Below are positions 7,791-13,615 of a stretch of 13,615 nt of DNA, piece by piece. Source of the stretch: CAYFJO01 sp964343305 (GTDB taxonomy: Bacteria > Planctomycetota > Planctomycetia > Pirellulales > Pirellulaceae); assembly GCA_964343305.1 (NCBI GenBank), contig CAYFJO010000287.1, positions 1 to 13,615 of the forward strand, read 5' to 3'. Each line of letters starts with the position of its first letter. The stretch's first letter is position 1. The notes under the pieces were generated by a model. That model was not told the DNA's origin, did not search any database, and was given only the letters and a program-made list of their open reading frames with translations. The translations under genes were made by a program, and so were the position numbers.

Positions 7791-10349
7791 TCACCGACCA
7801 GAATTCCGCGTTTTCACTCGAGTCAGCGCTGACACGGCGTCCCTGGTTTCACGCGCATCCGGATCACCCACAGCGACTTTTTCTAAAACTGTCGTCGCTT
7901 CGCGCGTGCCGATTTTTTCCAGGACCTGGATCGCGCGGATGCGTCGCAGCGGCTCGCCGGATAATCGTTGAACGGGGCGCTCGATGATCTTCAATAATCG
8001 CTCGATGCGAAAGGCTGCCTCTTTGCTTGACCTGTTGGATGCTGCCTGTAAATGCGAAACGGCCGGCGCACCAACATGTCGTAACTGGCGTGCCGCTTCC
8101 TCGCGCTCGCGGAAATCTTCTGCATCGAGCCCGGCGATCCAATTCAGAATCTGTTCCTTTTCAACCTTCTTGTCTTGACCGGCCGCTGCCAGTTTCGGTG
8201 CGATCCGAGAAACCGTCTCACTGCCGCCAGCCACCAAACTCCAGATCGCGCGATACGCAGGTGCCGCTTCGACGTCGGCCAAGATCGACCAATTTCGACG
8301 GAATTCGTCGTCACTCAACGGCTCGTCGCCGACGCGTTCGTTCCATCCGCGCGGTGTGAGCCCCCAAATCATGACCGTGTTTTTCGGTGTCATCGCCGTG
8401 GCAAACGAGCTGCCGTCCGGCGAAAACGCAAGTGCGGAAACACGACGAGCCGACGACGAACGTGAGCCGAACGGATCGGCCGGGTTCCGAACAACACCCG
8501 GCCTGCGAATTTGGTTCGCCACGTTGCTCAAAGGGATCATGCGATGGACCAGCGTTCCTCCCGTTGCCAACTCGCGCAGCTCGACTCGGCTGCCTTCAAC
8601 ATGCGCGATCAATTTTCCATCGGACGAAAAACGAAACAGGCCGCGAGGAAGCTGCTGAATAACCGCGCGCGATTTGAGATCCCAGATGAAGGTCCCGCCG
8701 CGATAGTGTGAACCTGCGACCAGCGATCCATCTGGTGAGAATTCGATGCTGATCACGCCATCCGATGAGTAACGGGCGTCGACAATCAACGGAACTTCCA
8801 ATTTCTTGTCCAGCTCGCCCGTTTCGGCATTCCAGATTTCGAGCGTGTCTTTGTTGGAAGTACGCGGCGAACGGCTGCGTCCCGCCGCGGTGGCAAACCA
8901 TTTTCCGTCCGAGGAAAACGTCGCACAACGCACGGGCGCGTTCGTATAGGTCTGGAACGCCTTGAGTTGCTTGCCTGTCGCAACGTCCAATATTTCGACG
9001 CGACCATCTTCTCTGCCCAAGACAACGCGGTCCATCTCTGGGGCAAAGGCGCTGCACGTTGCCCGCCGCGTCACCTCCGCCGTTCGAGTGACCAAGTTGT
9101 CGCCCGTGTCCGTTTCCCAAAGTTTGTAAGCACCCCGACGATTCGCCGCGCCCAGTAGCCAACTGTCACTGGAAAACGCCAATGCGCTCGTTGCATCTCC
9201 GGCCAATTCCAGGAGCATTTTTCCGGAGCGCGCGTCCCACAGATGGATCTGCCCGCCGGACGCACCGGTCGCGATCCGACCGGTGTTGGGTGCGTAGGCA
9301 ATGGTGGAAATCATCGTCTTGGGACCGCTGGGCACAAACATGCGCCGGCGACTCGCCAGGTTCCAAAGATTGATTCGTGTGCCACCCGAACTGGATTCGC
9401 CGCCCACCACCAGGTGCTGGCTGTCCGCCGAAACAGCCAACGAATTGATCTCGCGCAACGACGTTTCAATCGAGTCCCCTGCCCTGCCCGTCTGGAGATC
9501 CCAAAAACGCACGACGCCATTGTACCGGCTGCCCGCCACCAAGCGTTTTCCATCGGGCATGAATTCGATCGCTTGCAGCGCGCCGATGCGGCTGTTGTCC
9601 GCAACAAATCGCTGGACCATTTTGCCCGTCGCCACGTTGTAAATCGGCAGCGATTGCAAGAATCCACCCGCAGCGAGCAATTTGCCGTCGGGCGAAAACC
9701 GTACGACCGCGACCATGGTCTTCTGCGGCAAGACAAGGTTGCTCAGCAGTTCGCCCGATGCGACGCTGCGCAGTTGGAGTTGCCCATCGTAGGTCCCCAC
9801 GGCAATCGTCTTTTCATCGGGCGAAATGTGGGCGCTTTGAATCCCATTACTTTTTAGTTCAATTTTGAAACGACTGAGTTGCTTTTTCGCCGCCAAATCG
9901 AACAGCAGCAATTCACCATTTGTGTTCGTGCGAAACGCGGCCGTGTTCCCCTCGAGTGCAACAAGGAAATGTGATGGATTGGGCTTGGGCAGTTCTTCTT
10001 CATCCCCGGTCACCGAAAACCGCTTGGCCAACGTGAACAACGATTTTCCATCCGCGGAAAATTGCAACATCTTGGACAATCGCGGCACGCCGATGTCCCG
10101 CAAACGCTTGCCTGTCGCGGTGTCCCAAATCCGCACTTGCCCCGACGAGGATCGGTCTTCGAACAGCGCCGCCATCAATCGCCCATCGGGACTAAACGTC
10201 ACGGCATGGACATCATCGCCGACGGTTAAGTAGGACGACCCCAACTGCATGATCGCGTCGGAGGGCAGTGCATTTCTGGCTTCGTCCGCTCTCAGATCGG
10301 CACTCCAGCAGGCTGCGATGACTGCGGTAACGAGCAATGGAAGTCTCAT
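7791..10349 (-). CDS. Exported WD40-repeat protein with ARM/HEAT-like tail (WD40-2)
   Basis: Start chosen at the ATG at 10349 (852 residues): it follows GGGGA at a 10-base spacing and begins the signal peptide MRLPLLVTAVIAACWSADLRA, probably cleaved before DEARN. The ATG at 10400 gives a 17-residue longer protein with no visible ribosome-binding site. VIAAC also fits a lipobox, so a lipoprotein is possible, although 13 residues before the Cys is short. Seen: ALPSDAIMQLG at ~30, WD40 repeats at ~45-660 (FSPDGRLMAAL, VRIWDTATGK, FSPDGKLLAAGG, VRFWDLQTGR, IHLWDARSGK), and a helical tail at ~685-850 (WIAGLDAEDFREREEAARQL, then RRIRAIQVLEKIGTREATTV). This combination is a recurring planctomycete layout of unknown function. 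It is a diverged paralogue of the longer WD40 gene downstream, lacking that protein's last ~500 residues. The gene is apparently intact, and no catalytic motif is seen. Confidence 0.88.
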   Translation of the reverse strand: MRLPLLVTAVIAACWSADLRADEARNALPSDAIMQLGSSYLTVGDDVHAVTFSPDGRLMAALFEDRSSSGQVRIWDTATGKRLRDIGVPRLSKMLQFSADGKSLFTLAKRFSVTGDEEELPKPNPSHFLVALEGNTAAFRTNTNGELLLFDLAAKKQLSRFKIELKSNGIQSAHISPDEKTIAVGTYDGQLQLRSVASGELLSNLVLPQKTMVAVVRFSPDGKLLAAGGFLQSLPIYNVATGKMVQRFVADNSRIGALQAIEFMPDGKRLVAGSRYNGVVRFWDLQTGRAGDSIETSLREINSLAVSADSQHLVVGGESSSGGTRINLWNLASRRRMFVPSGPKTMISTIAYAPNTGRIATGASGGQIHLWDARSGKMLLELAGDATSALAFSSDSWLLGAANRRGAYKLWETDTGDNLVTRTAEVTRRATCSAFAPEMDRVVLGREDGRVEILDVATGKQLKAFQTYTNAPVRCATFSSDGKWFATAAGRSRSPRTSNKDTLEIWNAETGELDKKLEVPLIVDARYSSDGVISIEFSPDGSLVAGSHYRGGTFIWDLKSRAVIQQLPRGLFRFSSDGKLIAHVEGSRVELRELATGGTLVHRMIPLSNVANQIRRPGVVRNPADPFGSRSSSARRVSALAFSPDGSSFATAMTPKNTVMIWGLTPRGWNERVGDEPLSDDEFRRNWSILADVEAAPAYRAIWSLVAGGSETVSRIAPKLAAAGQDKKVEKEQILNWIAGLDAEDFREREEAARQLRHVGAPAVSHLQAASNRSSKEAAFRIERLLKIIERPVQRLSGEPLRRIRAIQVLEKIGTREATTVLEKVAVGDPDARETRDAVSALTRVKTRNSGR

Positions 10350-10434
10350 GAGTCGGTATCCCCGGAATCTCGAAAACGCAGAGTGCGATGAGACCGTCAT
10401 TTGTGGAGTGCGAGTCAGTTCCCTGTTTATCTCG

Positions 10435-10464
10435 ATTGTAATCGATCGAAACCCTTGGCCTCAA
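10435..10464 (-). promoter_or_regulatory. Candidate sigma70-type promoter for WD40-2
   Basis: On the minus strand, TTGAGG (10464-10459) and TACAAT (10440-10435) are separated by 18 bases. They match the -35 and -10 consensus at 4 of 6 and 5 of 6 positions. The box lies 86 bases upstream of the preferred ATG at 10349, inside the intergenic stretch 10350-10613 that otherwise holds no gene. Planctomycete promoters often diverge from the E. coli consensus, so this is a candidate only. Confidence 0.4.
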
Positions 10465-10613
10465 GGAGTTTCTGCTGGAATCAACTTTCCGGCGGCCCAC
10501 ACGCTGGCTGTTGCAACGTCGGTGGATCAACAAGACGTTGTTCAAAATAAGGAATCGACCTGCCAGGGACACTTGAGGAATCTCCTTGATCAATGGAAGC
10601 GCAAGTGCGTGGG

Positions 10614-11039
10614 TCACACTTCATCGTCCATAGCAATTCGAAACGCGGTGCCGCAGGCCAGCAGAAACCAGAGAATGTCCCAGCCCGAAAAACTCGCTTT
10701 GAACGCTTGGGCACGAAACTCCTTTTTGAATATCTCTGCAAATTCTTCCATCCTGTCACGAAACTCGGTTCGACTCTGTTCCTTCTCTACTTCGGACATC
10801 TCATTCCATTTTTGTTCTGCTTCTTGCCAGATGTCCGGCAGATAGTCAGCTTCCTCCTCGGCGGAGTCGACGTCCATTCCCGCTGGCCAGTTTAGCTGCT
10901 GCCCAGCCGCTTCTTTTTCTGCGACGATGTCGTCAGCCAGCGACACGATGATGTCTTCATCAGTTGCTTCAAATTCTCCCAACATTTCGTTGACTTCGAA
11001 TTGCAGCACAACCGTATTGTTGGCACGATCGGCTGGCAA
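10614..11039 (-). CDS. Small acidic protein with one C-terminal membrane segment, unknown function
   Basis: A 141-residue hypothetical protein. Seen: a strongly acidic first half (MLGEFEATDEDIIVSLADDI, then MDVDSAEEEADYLPDIW), a charged helical stretch likely to form a coiled coil (QEAEQKWNEMSEVEKEQSRT, then RDRMEEFAEIFKKEF), and one hydrophobic C-terminal segment, SFSGWDILWFLLACGTAFRI, with a short acidic end. Such a tail suggests a C-terminally anchored inner-membrane protein with the acidic part in the cytoplasm. I have the impression that similar WxxLAxxTAFRxA-like tails recur in planctomycete hypothetical proteins, but cannot verify it. The longest frame starts with TTG at 11039, 25 bases after the VOC stop, with an in-frame TGA seven codons further upstream. 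An ATG at 10985 (residue 19) is equally plausible and neither has a clear ribosome-binding site. It is probably co-transcribed with the VOC gene. Confidence 0.75.
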   Translation of the reverse strand: MPADRANNTVVLQFEVNEMLGEFEATDEDIIVSLADDIVAEKEAAGQQLNWPAGMDVDSAEEEADYLPDIWQEAEQKWNEMSEVEKEQSRTEFRDRMEEFAEIFKKEFRAQAFKASFSGWDILWFLLACGTAFRIAMDDEV

Positions 11040-11064
11040 AACGCCATTGGAATGAATTCATGTG

Positions 11065-11508
11065 TTAAGGCTCCTTTGGCTCACTCTTTTCTAATTCCAA
11101 ATGCTGCGCGATTCGACGTCCCCAAGGCGTTTCAGCGAATCCCAACAAACTGCCGCCCGGCGAGATCATTCGAAAAGTTTCTTGGCCCCATGGCTCTTCT
11201 TGCGGCTGCTGCGATAGCCCCCTGCCCTGCCCTTCGATTTTCTCAGCCGCATCATTCAAATCGTCGACTTCGAATTCCAACGTGAAGCCCAGCGGAACGC
11301 GATCGGCATGTTCGCGGCTGCCAAACACCGCCTCGGCCGCGTGGCCACGATTCCAGATTCCGAAATGCAGCACGCCAGGCACTTCGATCATGGCATAATC
11401 GTCGCCATCCTGCTGTTTGACTTCCAGGCCGAGCACATCTCGATAAAACGCAAGGGCCTCGTTCACGTCTTCCACAATCTCGGCCACACCGGCCATGTGT
11501 CTTAGCAT
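11065..11508 (-). CDS. VOC-superfamily (glyoxalase/bleomycin-resistance fold) protein
   Basis: A 147-residue cytoplasmic protein. Seen: two VOC half-modules, the first with GVAEIVEDVNEALAFYRDVL and GLEVKQQDGDDYAMIEVPG at residues ~6-45, the second with FTLEFEVDDLNDAAEKIEGQ and FRMISPGGSLLGFAETPWG at ~75-130. Known: this pattern (xIxVxDxxxAxxFYxxxLGL...DPxGxxxxFxE) marks the family, which includes glyoxalase I, extradiol dioxygenases and antibiotic-binding proteins. The usual first metal ligand (His near the start of strand 1) is Ala here (GVAEIV), so a full metal site is doubtful and the substrate cannot be assigned. The ATG at 11508 (MLRHMAGV) is chosen because it begins the fold and follows an AGAG stretch. 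An upstream ATG at 11625 would add 39 residues encoded across palindrome IR2 and is unlikely. The small membrane protein follows 25 bases downstream. Confidence 0.85.
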   Translation of the reverse strand: MLRHMAGVAEIVEDVNEALAFYRDVLGLEVKQQDGDDYAMIEVPGVLHFGIWNRGHAAEAVFGSREHADRVPLGFTLEFEVDDLNDAAEKIEGQGRGLSQQPQEEPWGQETFRMISPGGSLLGFAETPWGRRIAQHLELEKSEPKEP

Positions 11509-11536
11509 TTCACATTCTCTACCACGTCCAGTTAGT

Positions 11537-11626
11537 AATGTCCGCATACGTCGTTTAACGCCGAGCCCGCAGGCGACGGCTATTCGTGTGCCGTCGCCTG
11601 CCGGCTCGGCGTTAAACGAGGACATT
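11537..11626. repeat. IR2: 29-bp near-perfect inverted repeat upstream of the VOC gene
   Basis: The arms at 11552-11580 and 11590-11618 pair at 28 of 29 positions around a 9-base loop. A further 7-bp outer pairing (11537-11543 with 11620-11626, AATGTCC/GGACATT) is offset by an eight-base bulge on one side. The arms begin CGTTTAACGCCGAGCC and are GC-rich in the core. The element lies 29-118 bases upstream of the VOC start, so it would sit in the leader or promoter region. No T tract follows. It is probably a dispersed intergenic palindrome; a regulatory role is possible but unsupported. Confidence 0.85.
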
Positions 11627-11647
11627 TTCTACAGGCCGCGGCATCTT

Positions 11648-11765
11648 TTAGGGCGAGCGGCAGATGAGAACTTAGCTGCCGATTGTAGAACAGTTGTCTC
11701 AACTGTTCCTTTACAATTGGGACAATTGTTCTACACTGGTATATTCTCATCTGCCACTCGCCTAA
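11648..11765. repeat. IR3 outer stem: inverted repeat abutting the stop of the zinc-site protein gene
   Basis: The 19-bp arms at 11652-11670 (GGCGAGCGGCAGATGAGAA) and 11744-11762 pair with one mismatch and extend three pairs further to 11648 and 11765 if one G is bulged. The right end lies one base from the stop codon of the 11767-12780 gene, so the RNA would carry this stem directly after that gene. It encloses the REPIN-like element at 11684-11735. No U tract follows, so it might protect the 3' end or pause transcription, but it is not a canonical terminator. Confidence 0.8.
11684..11735. mobile_element. REPIN-like element: two inverted GTAG-headed palindromic units
   Basis: On the plus strand GTAG (11685-11688) is followed immediately by AACAGTTG-TCT-CAACTGTT (11689-11707). 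On the minus strand GTAG (11734-11731) is followed by AA and then CAATTG-TCC-CAATTG (within 11729-11713). The two units face each other across 5 bases, and their outer 14 bases (11684-11697 and 11722-11735) pair with one G-T wobble. Known: REP elements are a GTAG-type tetranucleotide plus an imperfect palindrome, and inverted pairs (REPINs) are mobilised by RAYT transposases. The match to that architecture is direct, although the spacer is shorter than usual. Mobility is inferred. Confidence 0.65.
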
Positions 11766-11766
11766 G

Positions 11767-12780
11767 TTAGAGGTCACCGAACCAATACTCTATCGCGTCG
11801 TGGTTCAAACCGTCTGCTCCCGTCCAGCAACTAGCTGGCGAACGCCACTCTTTACGATAGAAGTGTGTTGGCTGAGGAAAGTCGCTCTTGGCAATCCACA
11901 CCTCATGCTTGCTTGGAAAGTCCGTCGGCTTAATGATTCCGCAATATCCAAAGATTTCGAGTACGACCTGTCGCTCGTGTTTGTTGCTTGGGAATACTCC
12001 GGAAGTCGATTTTTCAAGCTCGGTCAGGCCCGCACTCTTAGGCAACTTGCGAATCGATGAAAAGATCTTGTTGAGCAGTGCCTTGTCACGTTTTCCAAAA
12101 TCGACATCCGTTTCACCGAACGACGATAAGTCCGACAAGGCATATCCCAAGTCGCCGTGCAAGACATTTCCAGCCCACATGATGCGCCGAAAAGTATGAT
12201 GATTGGGACGGATTTCGTGCCTTTTCGGACAACCGCACTGGGTACACTCATCCCTGCCCTTCTCGGCGGTGTATCGATGTGATGTTAAATGTAATGCGTT
12301 GGCAAAGGAACCGAGTGTTGATCGCGTGTCTAATCTTCGTGTCGTCAGACTTGAAACGAAGGCCGCCGCCACGTCACGACGATCAAGCTTGTCGCGAGCT
12401 TTGACGATCTTCGACACCAGGGAACGATGATCCAACGCAAACACGTCCTGCACCAATCCGGCGGACTTGGCAAGCTCAAGATCTTCAGGCGGAACTTCGC
12501 TGAACTCGATCCAACTTCCTTCGCGCCCGTCCAAATTCCATTGCGTGTTAAACAAGACATGCAACGCTTTCGCATCAACGCCAATCTGCTCGGCTTTTTC
12601 TCGTATGATTCGTTTCGCTTTGGCTGAAGAGTTGAAGCTCCAAAACTCCTCGGGACTCATGTTGCAATCAACTGTCCAACGCGCAAAGCATGCTCTACAA
12701 ATGCACCTTGGGGATCGCGTGAATCTCTCCCGACCGCATTTGGGGCAGGTGACTCTTTTGGCAATTGTCTTCTTAGCCAT
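11767..12780 (-). CDS. Uncharacterised protein with N-terminal zinc ribbon and a second Cys/His cluster
   Basis: About 337 residues from the ATG at 12780 (MAKKTIAKRVTCPKCGRERF). A longer frame begins with GTG at 12825 and would add 15 residues before the zinc ribbon; neither start has a clear ribosome-binding site. Seen: a four-cysteine ribbon near the N terminus (CPKC...CRAC, with an extra Cys two before the second pair); a helical, charged middle part; a second Cys/His-rich cluster at ~185-200 (CTQCGCPKRHEIRPNHH); and a C-terminal region with FGYCGIIKPTDFP and a final WTGADGLNHDAIEYWFGDL that looks like a conserved motif. I do not recognise the family. Candidate roles are nucleic-acid binding or an accessory defence function, but no nuclease or helicase motif is visible. 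Palindrome IR3 starts right after the stop, and a small zinc-ribbon gene lies divergently upstream. Confidence 0.75.
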   Translation of the reverse strand: MAKKTIAKRVTCPKCGRERFTRSPRCICRACFARWTVDCNMSPEEFWSFNSSAKAKRIIREKAEQIGVDAKALHVLFNTQWNLDGREGSWIEFSEVPPEDLELAKSAGLVQDVFALDHRSLVSKIVKARDKLDRRDVAAAFVSSLTTRRLDTRSTLGSFANALHLTSHRYTAEKGRDECTQCGCPKRHEIRPNHHTFRRIMWAGNVLHGDLGYALSDLSSFGETDVDFGKRDKALLNKIFSSIRKLPKSAGLTELEKSTSGVFPSNKHERQVVLEIFGYCGIIKPTDFPSKHEVWIAKSDFPQPTHFYRKEWRSPASCWTGADGLNHDAIEYWFGDL

Positions 12781-13037
12781 TCGAAATGTGCCAGTGCGAG
12801 CAAATGTGTTGGCAGGATACTTCACCCAAACGGATTAGTGTTGCATGGCCATCTGTTGGCTGCAACACATCCATGCCTGTGTGTACAGTTCATGTCCTGC
12901 CAGTTGTAGTGATCAGCGACCGCTGTGATGACTGCGTGAGATTTGCAGACGGGATTTCAATTCGTGGACTCCCGTCGATTTCTCATCCGATAGACTTAGG
13001 GCATTCTTTAGGTTTTCGGCTTTCAAGGATAAACGCA
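12781..13037. promoter_or_regulatory. Divergent intergenic region with two small inverted repeats
   Basis: This stretch separates the minus-strand zinc-site protein gene from the plus-strand small zinc-ribbon gene and must hold promoters for one or both. Two inverted repeats are visible: GTGTTGCA/TGCAACAC (12839-12846 and 12861-12868, 14-base loop) and GACGGGA/TCCCGTC (12948-12954 and 12970-12976, 15-base loop). Either could be a protein-binding site. I found no convincing -35/-10 pair for either direction. The open frame running through here on the plus strand is rejected as coding. Confidence 0.35.
13025..13029 (+). promoter_or_regulatory. Shine-Dalgarno AAGGA that fixes the GTG start at 13038
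   Basis: AAGGA ends eight bases before GTG at 13038-13040. It is the clearest ribosome-binding site in the window and places the start directly before the CPVC zinc motif rather than at the ATG 250 bases upstream. Confidence 0.7.
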
Positions 13038-13241
13038 GTGAAGTGCCCCGTTTGCAAATCTTGTCAGTTGTTCAGAAGTCAAAAAGGCAACGCGAAAATT
13101 CATTGGGTCTTGCGGCCATTCTTGGTCAGTGTGCGATGTTATCAGTGCTCAACTCGCTTTTCTTCGCGCGGGTCGCTGCTGTTGGGGCCGCACATTCCAA
13201 AGCCACCTGTTCGCCACGATGAAGTACCCGTTCAAGGGTGA
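13038..13241 (+). CDS. 67-residue zinc-ribbon protein, unknown function
   Basis: A small protein starting at GTG 13038, preceded by AAGGA at good spacing. Seen: CPVCKSCQLFRSQKG at the N terminus, then WVLRPFLVSVRCYQCSTRFS, giving two CxxC pairs (CPVC and CYQC) about 30 residues apart, as in a treble-clef or ribbon zinc site. A third Cys follows the first pair (KSC). The end is basic and proline-rich (GPHIPKPPVRH). The region upstream in the same frame (from 12786) has no conserved character and sits in the promoter region of the divergent gene, so it is excluded. Many bacteria have tiny CxxC proteins of this kind, some nucleic-acid binding, but none is identifiable here. It is the only plus-strand gene accepted and lies divergent to another zinc-site protein. 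Confidence 0.6.
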   Translation: MKCPVCKSCQLFRSQKGNAKIHWVLRPFLVSVRCYQCSTRFSSRGSLLLGPHIPKPPVRHDEVPVQG

Positions 13242-13378
13242 CGCAAATTTTCACTGGTGCCACGGCAAAACGAAGTATCAGCCGATCAATGACAGCCGCA
13301 TTTACCCTTGTCTGCTTGTCAGGCAGGTGGATCAGTTTAGCGGCTAAGTCGAACTTCCTGAATTCGATGATGTGGCCC

Positions 13379-13399
13379 CTTGCCAGGTTGTCTGGCAAG
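13379..13399. repeat. Hairpin A
   Basis: CTTGCCA (13379-13385) pairs perfectly with TGGCAAG (13393-13399) around a 7-base loop. No T tract follows on either strand, so it is listed as part of the palindrome cluster and not as a terminator. Confidence 0.5.
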
Positions 13400-13421
13400 A
13401 GCCAAAGTTTCGCGGGCTTGT

Positions 13422-13477
13422 GGGTGAATTGTCTCGTTTCTAACGAAACGGATTCACCCGCTGGACGAGCCAGCGGG
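13422..13477. repeat. Overlapping hairpins B and C with mutually exclusive stems
   Basis: Stem B pairs GGGTGAAT (13422-13429) with ATTCACCC (13452-13459) and contains an inner stem CGTTTC-TAAC-GAAACG (13435-13450). Stem C pairs CCCGCTGG (13457-13464) with CCAGCGGG (13470-13477) around ACGAG. Bases 13457-13459 belong to both, so B and C cannot be complete at the same time. All stems are perfect. The arrangement resembles an attenuator but may simply be abutting mobile palindromes. Confidence 0.65.
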
Positions 13478-13615
13478 GGGCTCATGCATGTTCGTTTGTC
13501 TAGCTGCTAAACGTCTGCTCCTGCCAGATGAACTGCCAGGGGACCATTGAGAATACGACGCTAACCCGGATTATTCATGAACCGCCGTCCAAACGACGTA
13601 ATGTTCTCTGTGAAA

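Larger units (their letters stand above)
13242..13615. other. Hairpin-rich intergenic region, no gene recognised
   Basis: No frame here looks like a protein on either strand. Three hairpins lie close together (13379-13399, 13422-13459, 13457-13477), followed by CTGCCAG repeated twice 12 bases apart near 13530. An ATG at 13577 opens a plus-strand frame (MNRRPNDVMFSVK) that is still open at the window edge, but 13 codons are too few to call a gene. The texture resembles the palindrome-rich spacers elsewhere in the window. Confidence 0.5.

Noticed and set aside
10249..10845. 198-residue plus-strand frame across the WD40-2/small-protein intergenic region
   Set aside because: Antisense to the signal-peptide region of one gene and the coiled-coil part of another. 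No family resemblance and no ribosome-binding site noticed.
11509..11625. N-terminal extension of the VOC protein to the ATG at 11625
   Set aside because: It would be encoded by palindrome IR2 and adds no VOC-fold element. The ATG at 11508 starts directly at strand 1.
12786..13037. Upstream part of the plus-strand frame leading into the small zinc-ribbon gene
   Set aside because: Cys- and Ser-rich without pattern, overlaps the start region of the divergent gene, and the good Shine-Dalgarno sits at 13025.
13379..13477. CRISPR-like repeat cluster
   Set aside because: The hairpins have different sequences and no regular spacers. No repeated unit of CRISPR length occurs in the window.
13126..13485. 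119-residue minus-strand frame
   Set aside because: Overlaps the zinc-ribbon gene antisense and runs through the hairpin cluster. No recognisable domain.
13577..13615. Start of a possible plus-strand gene at the right edge
   Set aside because: Only 13 codons are visible and the Shine-Dalgarno is poor, so it cannot be supported from this window.

Overview
The window most resembles a planctomycete chromosome (Pirellulales-like), probably from a draft or metagenome assembly. That rests on family resemblance: two long exported WD40 proteins sharing an LPxxAIxxL-type N-terminal motif and a helical-repeat tail that I associate with planctomycetes, a YfhO-type membrane protein, a REP-associated transposase remnant, weak or absent Shine-Dalgarno sites at most starts, and intergenic DNA rich in long palindromes. 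A 100-N gap (7537-7636) is flanked by an identical 55-bp sequence on both sides, so it looks like an artificial contig join rather than missing DNA.

Layout. Nearly everything is on the minus strand and reads right to left. At the left edge (1-228) is the C-terminal remnant of a REP-associated tyrosine transposase (RAYT). It is followed by a YfhO-like multi-pass membrane protein (328-2649) whose start overlaps the end of a 1626-residue exported WD40 protein (2622-7502). A 22-bp perfect inverted repeat (IR1, 7684-7747) sits just upstream of that gene. Next are a second exported WD40 protein (7791-10349) with a candidate promoter at 10435-10464, a small acidic protein with one C-terminal membrane segment (10614-11039), and a VOC-fold protein (11065-11508). 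Two compound palindromes (IR2, 11537-11626; IR3, 11648-11765) separate the VOC gene from a protein with two candidate zinc sites (11767-12780). The only plus-strand gene I accept is a 67-residue zinc-ribbon protein (13038-13241), divergent from the latter. The right end (13242-13615) holds clustered hairpins and no convincing gene.

How the parts relate. The two WD40 proteins are diverged paralogues with the same order (signal peptide, WD40 repeats, ARM/HEAT-like tail). The longer one adds a segment resembling the short N-terminal domain of secretins/TonB receptors and roughly 400 further residues. WD40-1 and YfhO are tightly linked and probably translationally coupled, which suggests an envelope-associated unit of unknown function. 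The most striking non-coding structure is inside IR3: two inverted units, each beginning GTAG followed directly by a palindrome with a 3-nt loop. This is the organisation of REPIN elements, which RAYT transposases are known to mobilise, and a RAYT remnant lies at the other end of the same window. I see no CRISPR array, tRNA, rRNA or convincing Rho-independent terminator.
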